64,000 bases of DNA from Thalassotalea sp. Sam97 (GCF_041379765.1 NZ_CP166919.1:1178001-1242000), one strand, 5' to 3'; counted from the stretch's first letter, positions 17,202 to 27,357 are shown. Translations and numbers: made by a program. Notes: generated by a model from the letters alone, not told the origin.

Positions 17202-18530
17202 TCAGCGGTTACTTATTAACTCACTGTACGCCAAGCCACTTGCTTTAACGGTACGCTGTTGTGTTTGATAATCGACATACACAATACCAAAACGTTTTAA
17301 GTAGCCTTCAGCCCATTCAAAGTTGTCCATTAAACTCCAGGCAAAATAGCCTTTAATGTCAACACCTTGTTCGATAGCATCATTCACAGCGTTTAAATGT
17401 AACTGATAATATTCTAAACGGTCTTGATCGTCTACCTTGCCATTAATAAACTTATCCGGCATCGCTGCGCCGTTTTCAGTAATGTACACGGGTGGCAAAT
17501 CATATAAACCGTTCAATTGGAGTAGTACATCGGTAAATGACGATGGATAAATTTCCCAACCCATATCGGTGCGTGGCGCAGGTGCGTCCAATTGTTCGAA
17601 AACATTATCGGCATCCGCTCGATAAATCGCACGTGTATAGAAGTTGATACCAAGAAAATCTAACGATTCACCAATAATATCCATATCACCTTCGTGAATG
17701 TCAGGTCGGTGGGCTTCGGGTAAGGTGTTAATAATTTCAGGGTAGCATTTATCAAAGATAGGCTTGATGTACCATTGATTAAAGTATTGATCTGCATAAT
17801 CAGCAGCGTACTTGTCAGCATCGCTATCGGTTTCGCTATAGCATGGGGTAAAGTTTAGAACGATACCGTTCATGGTTTCAGGCGAGTTCTTACGTAACAC
17901 TTGCATACCAAGACCATGGGCAAGTAATAAGTGGTGTGCTGATTTACGGCCAAACTCTTTACCGACAATACCCGGTGCGTGAATACCAATTTCATAACCT
18001 AAATATGACGAACAGAACGGTTCATTTAAGGTTGCGTAACTATGGACTTTGCCTTTAAATGCTTGCGTAATCGCATCGACGTACTCAGCAAATGCGTATG
18101 CAGTTTGGCGATTTAACCAACCACCTTGATCTTCAAGGTATTGTGGTAGGTCCCAGTGATATAGGGTAACAAACGCTTTAATGTTACGTGCTTTGAGGGC
18201 ATCTAAAATGTTGATATAAAAATCGACACCTTGTTGATTCAATGTACCATCTTCGTTCATTACGCGAGGCCATGAAATCGACAATCTGTAGGCATCCACC
18301 CCGAGCGAGTCAATCAGTTCAATATCGTCTTGCCAACGATTGAAGTGATCGCAAGCAACATGACCATTTGAGCCATCGGCAATCGTTCCTTCGGTGGCAC
18401 AAAACGTATCCCAAATACACGGTAGGCGCTGTTCATAGCCGCCTTCAATTTGGAACGATGCCGTTGCTACACCATAGACGAATGATTTATCTAACATTTT
18501 AGATTGTGCAGGTAGCGAAAGCTTACTCAT
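17202..18530 (-). CDS. GH1 family beta-glucosidase, cytoplasmic
   Basis: Retaining beta-glucosidase releasing glucose from the non-reducing end of cello- or laminari-oligosaccharides. The 442-residue chain has no signal peptide. The acid/base Glu170 is in TLNEP and the nucleophile Glu351 in YITENG; substrate-binding segments ASFQIEGG (24-31) and WSLMDNFEWAEGY near the C-terminus are intact. It is divergent from the sugar permease across a 230-base region with a LacI-type palindrome in its centre. Sequence alone does not separate specificity for beta-1,3 from beta-1,4 linkages. Confidence 0.92.
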   Translation of the reverse strand: MSKLSLPAQSKMLDKSFVYGVATASFQIEGGYEQRLPCIWDTFCATEGTIADGSNGHVACDHFNRWQDDIELIDSLGVDAYRLSISWPRVMNEDGTLNQQGVDFYINILDALKARNIKAFVTLYHWDLPQYLEDQGGWLNRQTAYAFAEYVDAITQAFKGKVHSYATLNEPFCSSYLGYEIGIHAPGIVGKEFGRKSAHHLLLAHGLGMQVLRKNSPETMNGIVLNFTPCYSETDSDADKYAADYADQYFNQWYIKPIFDKCYPEIINTLPEAHRPDIHEGDMDIIGESLDFLGINFYTRAIYRADADNVFEQLDAPAPRTDMGWEIYPSSFTDVLLQLNGLYDLPPVYITENGAAMPDKFINGKVDDQDRLEYYQLHLNAVNDAIEQGVDIKGYFAWSLMDNFEWAEGYLKRFGIVYVDYQTQQRTVKASGLAYSELISNR

Positions 18531-18638
18531 AAGGTGATGTCCTTTCGATAATTCAATAAAGTTTGATTCAAAATAGTATAAAACGCTTTGTAAAATAGGT
18601 TGCTATTACTGTTAAAATTTATTTTAATAAGGGGATTT

Positions 18639-18652
18639 TGAAAGCGCTTTCA
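18639..18652. promoter_or_regulatory. LacI-type operator between GH1 and permease
   Basis: A perfect 14-bp palindrome TGAAAGCGCTTTCA with the central CG typical of LacI-family sites. It is about 109 bases from the GH1 start and 111 from the permease start, so it could repress both. A second, imperfect site, TAAAACGCTTTGTA, lies at 18579-18592, nearer the GH1 start. Confidence 0.75.
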
Positions 18653-18762
18653 TTAGCTGCAAAGGTTATTCGTTATTTGCCTACAACGCAACTAAATTTT
18701 ATATAAGTATGTTGTTTGGAGTGGGCGCACAAGTTTTATTGCCGAAGGATTTAGGAGAAATT

Positions 18763-20031
18763 ATGGCGACTACAGCCCCTGGCACAACAGCAAGTATTAG
18801 CAGTGGTGGTAATGTTGATTACCGTTTTGCACTGACGTCATTAACATCACTATTCTTTATGTGGGGCTTTATCACATGTCTAAATGACATCTTGATCCCG
18901 CATTTAAAAGGGATATTCGATCTATCGTACACCCAAGCAATGCTGGTTCAGTTTTGTTTCTTCGGTGCCTACTTTATTGTTTCATTACCAGCCGGTAACC
19001 TTGTCAAAAAGGTTGGCTATCAACGTGGTATCGTAACCGGTTTAATCATTGCCGCTATCGGTTGTTTGATTTTTTATCCAGCTGCAACGTTACATAGCTA
19101 CCCAGTGTTTTTATTTGCACTGTTTGTATTAGCATCAGGTATCACCATTTTACAAGTCTCTGCAAACCCTTATGTGAGCTGTTTAGGTCGTCCAGAAACG
19201 GCATCTTCACGCTTAACCTTAACGCAAGCGTTTAATTCGTTAGGTACAACTGTGGCACCATTCTTTGGCGCTTACTTAATCCTAAATGAAACGGCATTAG
19301 CGATGGCAACAGCGCAAGAAAAAGCTGCATCGGTACAAATGCCATACGTATTACTTGCCGCTATGTTACTGGGCTTAGCAGCGCTATTTGCTTGGTTAAA
19401 ATTACCTAAAATCGAAGAGCAACAAGCAGAAGACTCTACATCAAACGCTGTTGGTAGCGCATGGGGATACTCTCACTTAGTACTTGGTGCGGTTGGTATC
19501 TTCGTTTATGTAGGTGCTGAAGTTGCAATCGGTAGCTTCTTAGTTAATTACTTCCATGAATTAAACATTGCAGGCCTAGAAACTGAGTCGCAAGCGGCAA
19601 AATACATCGCTTATTACTGGGGTGGTGCTATGGTTGGCCGTTTTGTTGGTGGTCTGGCAATGCAAAAAATTGCAGCGGGTAAAGCTCTTGCATTTAACTC
19701 ATTCGCTGTAATGGCGTTGATTTTAGTGACCATTTCAACAACAGGTGAAGTTGCTATGTGGTCAATATTATTGGTTGGCTTATTCAACTCAATCATGTTC
19801 CCAACTATTTTCTCTCTTGCGGTAACGGGTCTTGGTCAGCACACATCTCAAGGTTCGGGCATCTTATGTCTAGCCATTGTTGGTGGCGCAATCGTACCTG
19901 TATTGCAGGGTCTATTAGCAGATAGCATTGGCGTGCAAATGTCATTCATTCTGCCAATTTTCTGTTACGCTTTTATTGCATACTATGGCTTAGTGGGTTC
20001 AAAACCACGCCAAATTATTGAACAAAACTAA
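18763..20031 (+). CDS. MFS sugar permease of the FucP/GluP glucose-galactose family
   Basis: The 422-residue membrane protein has about 12 helices and the family's first-helix signature SLFFMWGFITCLNDILIP, which fits sugar:proton (or sodium) symporters such as GluP and FucP. A conserved ANPY segment lies in the fifth helix. I start at ATG 18763, with AGGAG 6 bases before it; an in-frame ATG at 18709 would add an implausible leader. The GH3 gene follows after 11 bases. In context it should import glucose released by the periplasmic or surface GH3 enzyme. Confidence 0.88.
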   Translation: MATTAPGTTASISSGGNVDYRFALTSLTSLFFMWGFITCLNDILIPHLKGIFDLSYTQAMLVQFCFFGAYFIVSLPAGNLVKKVGYQRGIVTGLIIAAIGCLIFYPAATLHSYPVFLFALFVLASGITILQVSANPYVSCLGRPETASSRLTLTQAFNSLGTTVAPFFGAYLILNETALAMATAQEKAASVQMPYVLLAAMLLGLAALFAWLKLPKIEEQQAEDSTSNAVGSAWGYSHLVLGAVGIFVYVGAEVAIGSFLVNYFHELNIAGLETESQAAKYIAYYWGGAMVGRFVGGLAMQKIAAGKALAFNSFAVMALILVTISTTGEVAMWSILLVGLFNSIMFPTIFSLAVTGLGQHTSQGSGILCLAIVGGAIVPVLQGLLADSIGVQMSFILPIFCYAFIAYYGLVGSKPRQIIEQN

Positions 20032-20042
20032 AGGAAAACTCA

Positions 20043-22643
20043 ATGTTAACGACCAAATTGAGCACATTATCATTGGCAACAATTGCCGCCTTTGGCCTAG
20101 CTGCCTGTGGTGATAATGCGTCACAAAAAGATGTTAATGAGTCTACAGCAGCGGCTAAACCAGCCGCTGTTAAAGAGGTTGCTGTTAAGGCACCTGCAGA
20201 TGCAGCCAAAATTTGGCCCAAGCTTGATATTGCTGTTAAGCAAGATCCAGCGATTGAAGCCAAGATCAAAGAAATCATGGCTGACATGACACTTGAGCAA
20301 AAAGTTGCGCAAATGATCCAGCCAGAAATTCGCGATATCACCGTTGAAGATATGCGCAAATACGGTTTCGGTTCATTCTTAAATGGTGGCGGTGCGTTTC
20401 CAAACAACAACAAGCATGCAACACCACAAGATTGGATTAAGCTGGCAGAAGACTTATACCAAGCATCAATTGATGACAGTGTCGACGGTTCAACAATCCC
20501 GACCATTTGGGGTACGGACGCGGTACATGGTCATAACAATGTGATCGGTGCGACCTTGTTCCCGCATAACATTGGTTTAGGTGCAGCTAACAACCCAGAT
20601 CTTATTGAGAAAATAGCTGAAGTTACTGCAACTGAAGTTATGGTTACTGGTATCGATTGGGTATTCGCGCCAACGGTTGCCGTTGTTCGTGATGACCGCT
20701 GGGGTCGTACTTACGAAGGTTACTCAGAAGATCCTGAGATTGTCCGTGAGTACTCAGCGTCTATCGTAAAAGGTCTGCAAGGCCATGCTGATGGCGACTT
20801 CTTAAGTGATCGTCGTGTTATCTCAACCGTTAAGCACTTCCTAGGTGATGGTGGTACCGAGAAGGGCGATGACCAAGGCAATAATATTGCTAGCGAGCAA
20901 GAGTTATTTGATATCCATGCGCAAGGTTATGTTGGTGGTTTAACCGCTGGTTCACAATCTGTTATGGCGTCATTTAACAGCTGGCACGGTGTTAAAAACC
21001 ACGGTAACAAATACTTGTTAACCGACGTGTTGAAAACGCAAATGGGCTTCGACGGTTTTGTTGTTGGTGACTGGAATGGTCATGGCCAAATCAAGGGGTG
21101 TAGCAACGAAAGCTGTCCACAATCGATTAACGCTGGCTTAGATATCTTTATGGTTCCTACGGGTGCATGGAAACCTCTATATGAGAACACCATTGCGCAA
21201 GTGAAGTCAGGTGAAATTGCTATGAGCCGTATCGATGACGCGGTTGCTCGTATTTTGCGTGTTAAGTTACGTGCAGGCATATTTGAAAAGCCAAGCCCGG
21301 CAGAACGTCAATTCTCGGGTAAAACCGAGCTGATTGGTGCGAAAGAGCATCGTGATGTTGCCCGCCAAGCGGTACGTGAATCACTTGTTCTGTTAAAGAA
21401 TAAAGGCACTATTCTGCCACTTTCACCAACCCAGCACATCTTAGTTGCCGGTGACGGTGCTGACAATATTGGTAAGCAATCGGGTGGTTGGACAATCACT
21501 TGGCAAGGTACCAATAACACTAATGATGACTTTCCAGGTGGTACCTCAATTTATGATGGCATCGCTGCTCAAGTTGCTGCTGCTGGTGGTAAAACAACCT
21601 TAAGTGTTGACGGTAGCTTTGACGAAAAACCAGATGTTGCGATTGTCGTATTTGGTGAAGAGCCTTATGCAGAAGGCCACGGTGACCGTGATAACCTTGA
21701 CTACCAACGTGGTGAAAAGACTGACTTAGCATTGTTAAAATCATTAAAAGAGCAAGGTATCCCTGTGGTATCTGTGTTCATCAGCGGTCGTCCAATGTGG
21801 GTTAATGCTGAGCTTAACGCGTCTGACGCATTTGTTGCCGCTTGGTTACCAGGCTCGGAAGGTAATGGTGTAGCCGAAGTGATTCTTGCTAACGAAGACG
21901 GCTCAGTACAGCACGACTTTAAAGGTAAGTTGTCTTTCTCATGGCCTAAAACACCAGATCAAGCGACTGTAAACCGTCATGACGAAGACTACAGCCCATT
22001 ATTACCATACGGTTTTGGTCTGCGTTATGGTGATGATAACGTATTAGCTGATAACCTTGACGAAACAATTAAGGTTGACCTTGCTAAAGCAACAGACTTG
22101 AAGCTTTTCACAGGTCAAATGCACAAGCCTTGGCAAATGAGCTTGTTCTCTGACGCTGACGTATTAGCAGTTAACTCAAACACTCATACAGTGGGCGCGT
22201 TAAGCTACCGTACTATCGACAAGGTGGTACAAGAAGACGCTCGCAAGGTGGAGTTTGACGGTAGTGCTAATGCAGGTATCCGTATTAGCAGCTTTGGTAA
22301 CTTCCGTGAAGACTTACGTTCACAATTAGAAGTTAACGCAGCGCTTAGCTTTGAAGTGAACGTTATGCAACCGGCCGATGGTAAAGTGATGCTAACCATG
22401 GTTTGTGAAGGCGAAGGCCCGTGCGCTGGCCAGCTAGACATCACTGAGCAATTAAATGCATTACCAGTTAATGAATGGCAAACTATGACCATTGATTTAC
22501 AATGTTTTAAAAATGCTGGTATGAGCTTTGCTGACTTACATACACCATTTGAATTATCAACGAATGGTAAATTCGCAGTTGGTTTAAGCAACATTAAGTT
22601 TGCTCCTAACGGCGCAGAGACAGCAACGATTAACTGTCAATAA
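20043..22643 (+). CDS. GH3 family exo-beta-glucosidase lipoprotein
   Basis: Exo-acting beta-glucosidase of the ExoP/glucan glucohydrolase type. The 866-residue precursor has a lipoprotein signal (FGLAAC, Cys22), the (beta/alpha)8 domain from about 80 with the KHFLGDGGT and GFDGFVVGDWNGHG motifs (nucleophile Asp343), and a second alpha/beta domain with AVRESLVLLKN and GEEPYAEGHGDR. A C-terminal beta-rich domain of about 180 residues resembles the galactose-binding-like module of ExoP enzymes. Lipidation puts it in the periplasm or on the surface. It shares a transcript with the permease. Confidence 0.92.
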   Translation: MLTTKLSTLSLATIAAFGLAACGDNASQKDVNESTAAAKPAAVKEVAVKAPADAAKIWPKLDIAVKQDPAIEAKIKEIMADMTLEQKVAQMIQPEIRDITVEDMRKYGFGSFLNGGGAFPNNNKHATPQDWIKLAEDLYQASIDDSVDGSTIPTIWGTDAVHGHNNVIGATLFPHNIGLGAANNPDLIEKIAEVTATEVMVTGIDWVFAPTVAVVRDDRWGRTYEGYSEDPEIVREYSASIVKGLQGHADGDFLSDRRVISTVKHFLGDGGTEKGDDQGNNIASEQELFDIHAQGYVGGLTAGSQSVMASFNSWHGVKNHGNKYLLTDVLKTQMGFDGFVVGDWNGHGQIKGCSNESCPQSINAGLDIFMVPTGAWKPLYENTIAQVKSGEIAMSRIDDAVARILRVKLRAGIFEKPSPAERQFSGKTELIGAKEHRDVARQAVRESLVLLKNKGTILPLSPTQHILVAGDGADNIGKQSGGWTITWQGTNNTNDDFPGGTSIYDGIAAQVAAAGGKTTLSVDGSFDEKPDVAIVVFGEEPYAEGHGDRDNLDYQRGEKTDLALLKSLKEQGIPVVSVFISGRPMWVNAELNASDAFVAAWLPGSEGNGVAEVILANEDGSVQHDFKGKLSFSWPKTPDQATVNRHDEDYSPLLPYGFGLRYGDDNVLADNLDETIKVDLAKATDLKLFTGQMHKPWQMSLFSDADVLAVNSNTHTVGALSYRTIDKVVQEDARKVEFDGSANAGIRISSFGNFREDLRSQLEVNAALSFEVNVMQPADGKVMLTMVCEGEGPCAGQLDITEQLNALPVNEWQTMTIDLQCFKNAGMSFADLHTPFELSTNGKFAVGLSNIKFAPNGAETATINCQ

Positions 22644-22661
22644 GACACGTTAAGATTATAT

Positions 22662-22696
22662 AAAAAGCCCTAGAGGATTTTCCTGTAGGGCTTTTT
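22662..22696 (+). terminator. Rho-independent terminator after the GH3 gene
   Basis: AAAAAGCCCTA and TAGGGCTTTTT form a strong stem, with an inner AGGA/TCCT pairing. The symmetric A and T tracts mean it could work in both directions. It splits GH3 from GH16, so the latter needs its own promoter. Confidence 0.85.
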
Positions 22697-22806
22697 CGAT
22701 CCTAAAACAAACTCTGTGTATACTGAGCAGATAATAAAGCTTAGGTATTTAGGCGTGATGATAACATCGTGCCATGACGTAATTTGATAATAATAGGGTA
22801 AGAACG

Positions 22807-23856
22807 ATGAGAAACATGATTCTAGCAACGTTGTCGCTAACGGCGTTTGGTTGTGCTGATAATTATTTGGCAAGCGAACAAAGTTTGTCTGGTCACCAAC
22901 AAGATGTGTCAGCGATGGCCATGGCAACCGAGGCAACGCCAACAAATAGTAAGTGGCAACTTATCTGGCAAGACGAATTTTCGGCTGATTCTATCGACTC
23001 AACAAAGTGGAGTTTTGAACAAAATTGTTTTGGTGGTGGTAACAGTGAGCGTCAATGTTATACCAATCGCAGCGAAAACGCCTTTATTGATGATGGCGTG
23101 CTTGTGATTAAAGCGATTAAGGAAGACTTCACCGGTCCAGCAAAAGGTGATGATGATCCTAGCTATGACATTAGCGACACCCGAACCCAGCCATACACAT
23201 CGGCACGTTTGCGCAGCAAAGACAAAGGCGACTGGCGTTATGGTCGCTTTGAAATTCGCGCAAAGCTACCACAGGGGCAAGGTAGTTGGCCAGCAATTTG
23301 GATGCTACCTACCGACTGGGCGTATGGCAGTTGGCCGTTATCGGGTGAAATCGACATCATGGAAGCCGTCAATCTATACGCTAAATCAGACGCTGATACA
23401 CCACCTGCCAACGGTTTAGAAAACCGCATTCATGGCACCTTGCACTACGGTGAAAAATGGCCAAACAATACCTACACGGGGACAGGCTTTACCTTACCTA
23501 CAGGTGTAAACCCTGCTGATGGTTTCCATGTTTATGCGGTTGAATGGGAACAAGGTGAAATCCGTTGGTATATGGATGGAATTCATTACGCGACACAACG
23601 TGCCGAAAACTGGTTTAGTGGTGCTGTAGACGCAAAAGCAAATAAATACGCGCCGTTTGACCAGCGTTTTCATATGATCTTAAACCTAGCGGTTGGTGGT
23701 GCATGGCCAGAGGCGGTCAATGAAAAAGGCGTTGATGACAGCGTATTCCCGCAAACCATGCAAGTTGATTACGTGCGTGTATATCAATGTCCAATAAATA
23801 AAGAAACGGGCTTAGGTTGTGCCACGATTGGTGAGCAAGCGCTATTGGTTAAGTAA
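22807..23856 (+). CDS. GH16 family endo-beta-glucanase (laminarinase-like) lipoprotein
   Basis: Cuts internal beta-1,3 or mixed-linkage glucan bonds. The 349-residue protein has a short lipoprotein signal (LTAFGC, Cys16), a linker and a GH16 domain from about 55. The catalytic motif EIDIME has Glu181 as nucleophile and Glu186 as acid/base. WQDEFSADSIDSTKW near the start and the ILNLAVGGAWP motif near the end are typical of bacterial laminarinases (GH16_3). This is the only endo-acting polysaccharidase in the locus and the best clue that its substrate is laminarin or a related beta-glucan. Confidence 0.9.
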   Translation: MRNMILATLSLTAFGCADNYLASEQSLSGHQQDVSAMAMATEATPTNSKWQLIWQDEFSADSIDSTKWSFEQNCFGGGNSERQCYTNRSENAFIDDGVLVIKAIKEDFTGPAKGDDDPSYDISDTRTQPYTSARLRSKDKGDWRYGRFEIRAKLPQGQGSWPAIWMLPTDWAYGSWPLSGEIDIMEAVNLYAKSDADTPPANGLENRIHGTLHYGEKWPNNTYTGTGFTLPTGVNPADGFHVYAVEWEQGEIRWYMDGIHYATQRAENWFSGAVDAKANKYAPFDQRFHMILNLAVGGAWPEAVNEKGVDDSVFPQTMQVDYVRVYQCPINKETGLGCATIGEQALLVK

Positions 23857-23886
23857 CAAGGCTAAACCATCTTGTGAAAACTATAC

Positions 23887-23909
23887 AGCCGGTCTTTGAT
23901 CGGCTTTTT
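23887..23909 (+). terminator. Rho-independent terminator after the GH16 gene
   Basis: GCCGGTC and GATCGGC (one G-T pair) form a stem with a three-base loop, followed by TTTTT. Confidence 0.7.
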
Positions 23910-23942
23910 ACATTGTCGCTTGTACAGGGGAAATGAGCAAAT

Positions 23943-23969
23943 AAAAAGCCTCAGACTGTTCTGAGGCTT
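23943..23969 (-). terminator. Leftward terminator of the halogenase operon
   Basis: AAGCCTCAGA and TCTGAGGCTT form a perfect 10-bp stem. On the minus strand it is followed by a T-tract. It lies 58 bases after the end of the last halogenase-like gene. Confidence 0.85.
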
Positions 23970-24027
23970 GAAAATAATAAAGGCATGGAAAACAGGCTAA
24001 AGCTTGCATTCTCCCTTTACGAGTGTA

Positions 24028-25548
24028 TTAGGCTTTCTTTTTCTGCATATCGTTCATATCAGTAACGGTAGAACGGCAGTAATGGTTTATAAACGCCATG
24101 TGATCCGGCCAATTAGCGACTTTTTTCTTGGTATGATCTTTAATCTTGTCCAAAAATCGCTGTAGCTCGTCGTCAGGCATGTTATCGACGATAGGGTGGT
24201 AGCCTTCAGGCATGAGACCTTGGCCCATCATCACTTGCACCCATGAGGTTTCACCAAATAGCTCTTCCTGTTTTTTAAACACGCGACCAGTGCTCTTAAA
24301 CAAGTCCATGCGGTGCTGTAAGGTTTCAGGAATTTCCATGTTGGCGCAGTATCGCCAAAACGGTGAATCACGACGTTCAGTCAAATGATAATGCAAGATA
24401 ATAAAATCACGAATATCAAGCATTTCCGCCTTACTTTGTTTATTGAATTCGTCAATGTCAGCTTGATTAATGCCGTTGTGCGGTAATAACTGCATTAAAC
24501 GGACAATGCCTTTTTGGAATAAATGAATGCCGGTAGACTCCAACGGCTCGATAAAACCAGCCGACAAGCCAATGGCAATACAGTTTTTATTCCACTGCTT
24601 ACGACGTACACCCGTTTTGTATTTAATCACACGAGGTTTATTGATTGGCTCACCTTCAATGTTATCAAGTAAGGTTTGAATTGCTTCCTCATCGCTCATG
24701 TGTTTTGAGCAAAATACTAAACCATTACCCGTGCGGTTTTGTAGAGGGATGCGCCATTGCCAGCCTGACTCACGTGCAATAGAGCGGGTATAAGGCACAG
24801 GCTTTGATACACTCTTAGTTTGTACCGCAACCGCACTATCACATGGTAGCATATGGCTCCAATCATCAAAGCCAGTATGTAGCGCATCTTCAATTAGCAA
24901 GCCTTTAAAGCCAGTACAGTCGATAAACAGGTCACCTTCAATACGCTTACCATTATCTAGGTCTAATGAGGTGATAAAGCCACTTTTAGGACATAAATTA
25001 ACCTGATTAATTTTCCCTTCAATGCGCTGACAACCATGTGCGAATGCAATTTTTTGTAAAAACTTAGCGTAAAGGCCTGCATCTAAATGATAAGCATGAT
25101 TTAGGCTGTCGTTGGCCATCACCGCAAAGCGACCTTCACGACAAGCTAAATGCTCAGGGCAGTAGTCACCGATCTCGCTGACCATGCCTTTTTCTTTGCC
25201 TTTTAACCAAAAATGTTGGAAGCCACAAGCCCAGCAGTCGTGACCTAAGGTACCAAACGAGTGGATGTAATCTTTACCTACGTCACGCCAGTTTTCAAAC
25301 GAAATACCTAATTTAAAGGTTGCGTTTGTCGCGGCCATTACTTCTGCTTCGTTAATACCTAATAGGCGGTGCAAAGTATGCAAGGTTGGAATGGTTGCTT
25401 CGCCGACGCCGATGGTGCCGATTTGCTCAGATTCAACTAGGGTAATATTAAAGTTTTTACCAAATAATTTTGCTAATGACGAAGCGGCCATCCAGCCAGC
25501 AGTACCACCACCAGCAATTACGATATTTTTTACGGGGTTGTTATTCAT
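24028..25548 (-). CDS. Tryptophan halogenase-like flavoprotein 1 (canonical motifs)
   Basis: FAD-dependent halogenase family. The 506-residue chain has the FAD motif GGGTAGW (13-19), a lysine at exactly position 79 (ATFKLG) as in PrnA, the halogenase motif WQWRIP (263-268) that keeps the enzyme from acting as a monooxygenase, and IEPLESTG (333-340) with the conserved Glu. By motif it should be a competent halogenase, but homologues beside TonB receptors have no established substrate. It overlaps the oxygenase gene by 4 bases (ATGA), so the two are translationally coupled. It is the last gene of a four-gene operon. Confidence 0.87.
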   Translation of the reverse strand: MNNNPVKNIVIAGGGTAGWMAASSLAKLFGKNFNITLVESEQIGTIGVGEATIPTLHTLHRLLGINEAEVMAATNATFKLGISFENWRDVGKDYIHSFGTLGHDCWACGFQHFWLKGKEKGMVSEIGDYCPEHLACREGRFAVMANDSLNHAYHLDAGLYAKFLQKIAFAHGCQRIEGKINQVNLCPKSGFITSLDLDNGKRIEGDLFIDCTGFKGLLIEDALHTGFDDWSHMLPCDSAVAVQTKSVSKPVPYTRSIARESGWQWRIPLQNRTGNGLVFCSKHMSDEEAIQTLLDNIEGEPINKPRVIKYKTGVRRKQWNKNCIAIGLSAGFIEPLESTGIHLFQKGIVRLMQLLPHNGINQADIDEFNKQSKAEMLDIRDFIILHYHLTERRDSPFWRYCANMEIPETLQHRMDLFKSTGRVFKKQEELFGETSWVQVMMGQGLMPEGYHPIVDNMPDDELQRFLDKIKDHTKKKVANWPDHMAFINHYCRSTVTDMNDMQKKKA

Positions 25549-26561
25549 CGTCTTAATTTCTCTAATAGTTCGGCACGAATTTTTCGCGCGGTCAATTCAT
25601 CCATCGGGGTTTTTAACATGCCTTGAGCAGCCTCAGGCAAGTGGGCAATATCTTGCTCATCATGATCGAAAATATAATGGCTAAAAACGTGTTTCCATGC
25701 TTGGCGCTGTTCGTATGGTAAATTACGCAGACTCAGCATGGCCAGTAATAGGGCATTATGTGGCCTCCCCATAAAGGCAGGCGTGTCGCGCCACCAATGG
25801 GTCAATAACATATTCAAGCCGTCTAACCCCTCAACATGATGCCACCACATGCTTGGCAAAAATAGCGCGTCACCTGGTTCAAGCTCGGCTACTTGCGCAT
25901 GCTCTATGGCTTTAGCAAAGTTTGGAAAGCGGTCAAAGTCTGGCGCATCAAAATCGACCATGGAAATATCTTGGCCACCGGGTGCCAGCTCCATCGGACC
26001 AGTATATAAGTTTTTCACTTGCTCTGGCGGAAACAAGGTAAAACGACGGCGACCAACCACGTTACAGGCGATGTTTAATGGGAAATCATAATGGGCGGCA
26101 ACTTTACTGCGATTGCCTATCCAAATACTGGTTAGTGGCTGATGCTCATCAATACTGATTTGGTGCTGCTCTTTAAAACCCGGTAAGAATTGGTTGACCT
26201 CTGTTGACCCAACATACATTGTCGGCGGCTCAGCATCATCAATATGGGCGAGTAAGCGATCCAATACCGGATTTAAGTCAACACGTGTGGCTTGGTAGTT
26301 AAACCCGTCAAAAGTATCGTTGTAGAACACTCGTCCATTAATACCAGAGTCACCATAACAAGCAATAATCGGGTTGCCTTGATAAAATTCACGTAGATAG
26401 TCACAGGCCGCCTGTGGTGATTGCAGACCTGCTTGCACCAAAGGCCAGTGTGTCGCAAAGCCTTTTAATAACAATGGCTCAGTGGATTCAACAACCCACT
26501 GCGGCACATTGTCGGCGCTTATACCTTGTACCTGTTTAACGTGTTTTTCGACATTTAACAT
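25545..26561 (-). CDS. FIH-like JmjC/cupin-domain oxygenase
   Basis: Cupin_8-type protein of 338 residues, probably an Fe(II)/2-oxoglutarate-dependent hydroxylase. The double-stranded beta-helix core runs from about 115 to 260. The candidate iron ligands are His157 and Asp159 (AAHYDF) and a distal His in MWWHHVE (241-242). GRRRFTLFPPEQVKNLY and the ELEPGDALFLP loop are typical of the FIH/JmjC group, which hydroxylates protein or small-molecule targets. Sandwiched between SapC and a halogenase in a receptor-linked operon, its target may be a product of this locus; that is inference. Confidence 0.82.
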   Translation of the reverse strand: MLNVEKHVKQVQGISADNVPQWVVESTEPLLLKGFATHWPLVQAGLQSPQAACDYLREFYQGNPIIACYGDSGINGRVFYNDTFDGFNYQATRVDLNPVLDRLLAHIDDAEPPTMYVGSTEVNQFLPGFKEQHQISIDEHQPLTSIWIGNRSKVAAHYDFPLNIACNVVGRRRFTLFPPEQVKNLYTGPMELAPGGQDISMVDFDAPDFDRFPNFAKAIEHAQVAELEPGDALFLPSMWWHHVEGLDGLNMLLTHWWRDTPAFMGRPHNALLLAMLSLRNLPYEQRQAWKHVFSHYIFDHDEQDIAHLPEAAQGMLKTPMDELTARKIRAELLEKLRR

Positions 26562-26585
26562 AGCAACAAGCCTCGTATTCGTTAA

Positions 26586-27323
26586 TTACGCAGCTTGTGA
26601 GGCAACTAGAGCGTTCTTTTTATCAAGTAAACCGCTAACATTACCTTGCGAGGCGATTTGCATATAAATCGCTTGTAAGTAACCTTTATCCTTCAGCTCT
26701 TTTAGCACATCAACTTCAAGCTCATTTAGCTTTTCTTCATTAATGGTATAAAAGCCAAGCATTTGATGACGGCTGTGATCATTCAACGTGACATCTAGCG
26801 TAAATGGTTCTAGTAGGTTTAATTCAACTAATCGATTACAAAATGCCATGCCATCAAGCGCACCAAAATGTAAGGTTTCCATCATCGCTGAAATACGTTC
26901 TAAGTATTCGCTATTACCACCAAACTCTAAGAACAAGTCATGACCTTCGTCTTTATTAACACGCGGGCTATCTAAGTCGATAGTCAACATGCGTTGCTCT
27001 TGTTCTTGGCCGTCAACATTCACTTTTTGACGGGCAATTAGGAATGGGTGGCGAAGTACAGATAGCGGAATATAACGAGCATTCCAGCCATTATCGTCTA
27101 AAAATAGATTTTCATTTTCACTGAACCCAAACAAGGTCACACAAATAAATTTACCTGTTTCTACGTCTTTCTTGAAAAAGATCGGGTAGTAAGATTGGGC
27201 ACTACGAAACTCTTGTGGAAAGGTCATCGAGAACCAAATGTTATCACCAAGCTCCGCGCTGCGTTTGGTGTTTACTTTTAGGTCTTTGTGCTCGATATTG
27301 TTTAAAAGGGCATGATTTGCCAT
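26586..27323 (-). CDS. SapC-like family protein
   Basis: A 246-residue protein of the SapC family, named after a Campylobacter S-layer-associated gene; biochemical function is unknown. No signal peptide is seen. Motifs include FPQEFRSAQSYYPIFFKKD and LFGFSENENLFLDDNGW, with the ARYIPLSVLRHPF segment seen in this family. I start at 27323, where GGGAG precedes the ATG by 7 bases; a longer frame would reach into the upstream gene. It is the second gene of the operon halogenase 2 - sapC - oxygenase - halogenase 1. The recurrent pairing of SapC with tryptophan-halogenase-like genes beside TonB receptors is known in Alteromonadales and Caulobacter-type genomes. Confidence 0.75.
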   Translation of the reverse strand: MANHALLNNIEHKDLKVNTKRSAELGDNIWFSMTFPQEFRSAQSYYPIFFKKDVETGKFICVTLFGFSENENLFLDDNGWNARYIPLSVLRHPFLIARQKVNVDGQEQEQRMLTIDLDSPRVNKDEGHDLFLEFGGNSEYLERISAMMETLHFGALDGMAFCNRLVELNLLEPFTLDVTLNDHSRHQMLGFYTINEEKLNELEVDVLKELKDKGYLQAIYMQIASQGNVSGLLDKKNALVASQAA

Positions 27324-27357
27324 GGTGTTACTCCCAAAAGAATAGTTGATATCGCCG

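Noticed and set aside
22670..22945. A 91-codon leftward frame over the start of the GH16 gene
   Set aside because: It crosses the GH3 terminator and is antisense to a convincing lipoprotein signal peptide.
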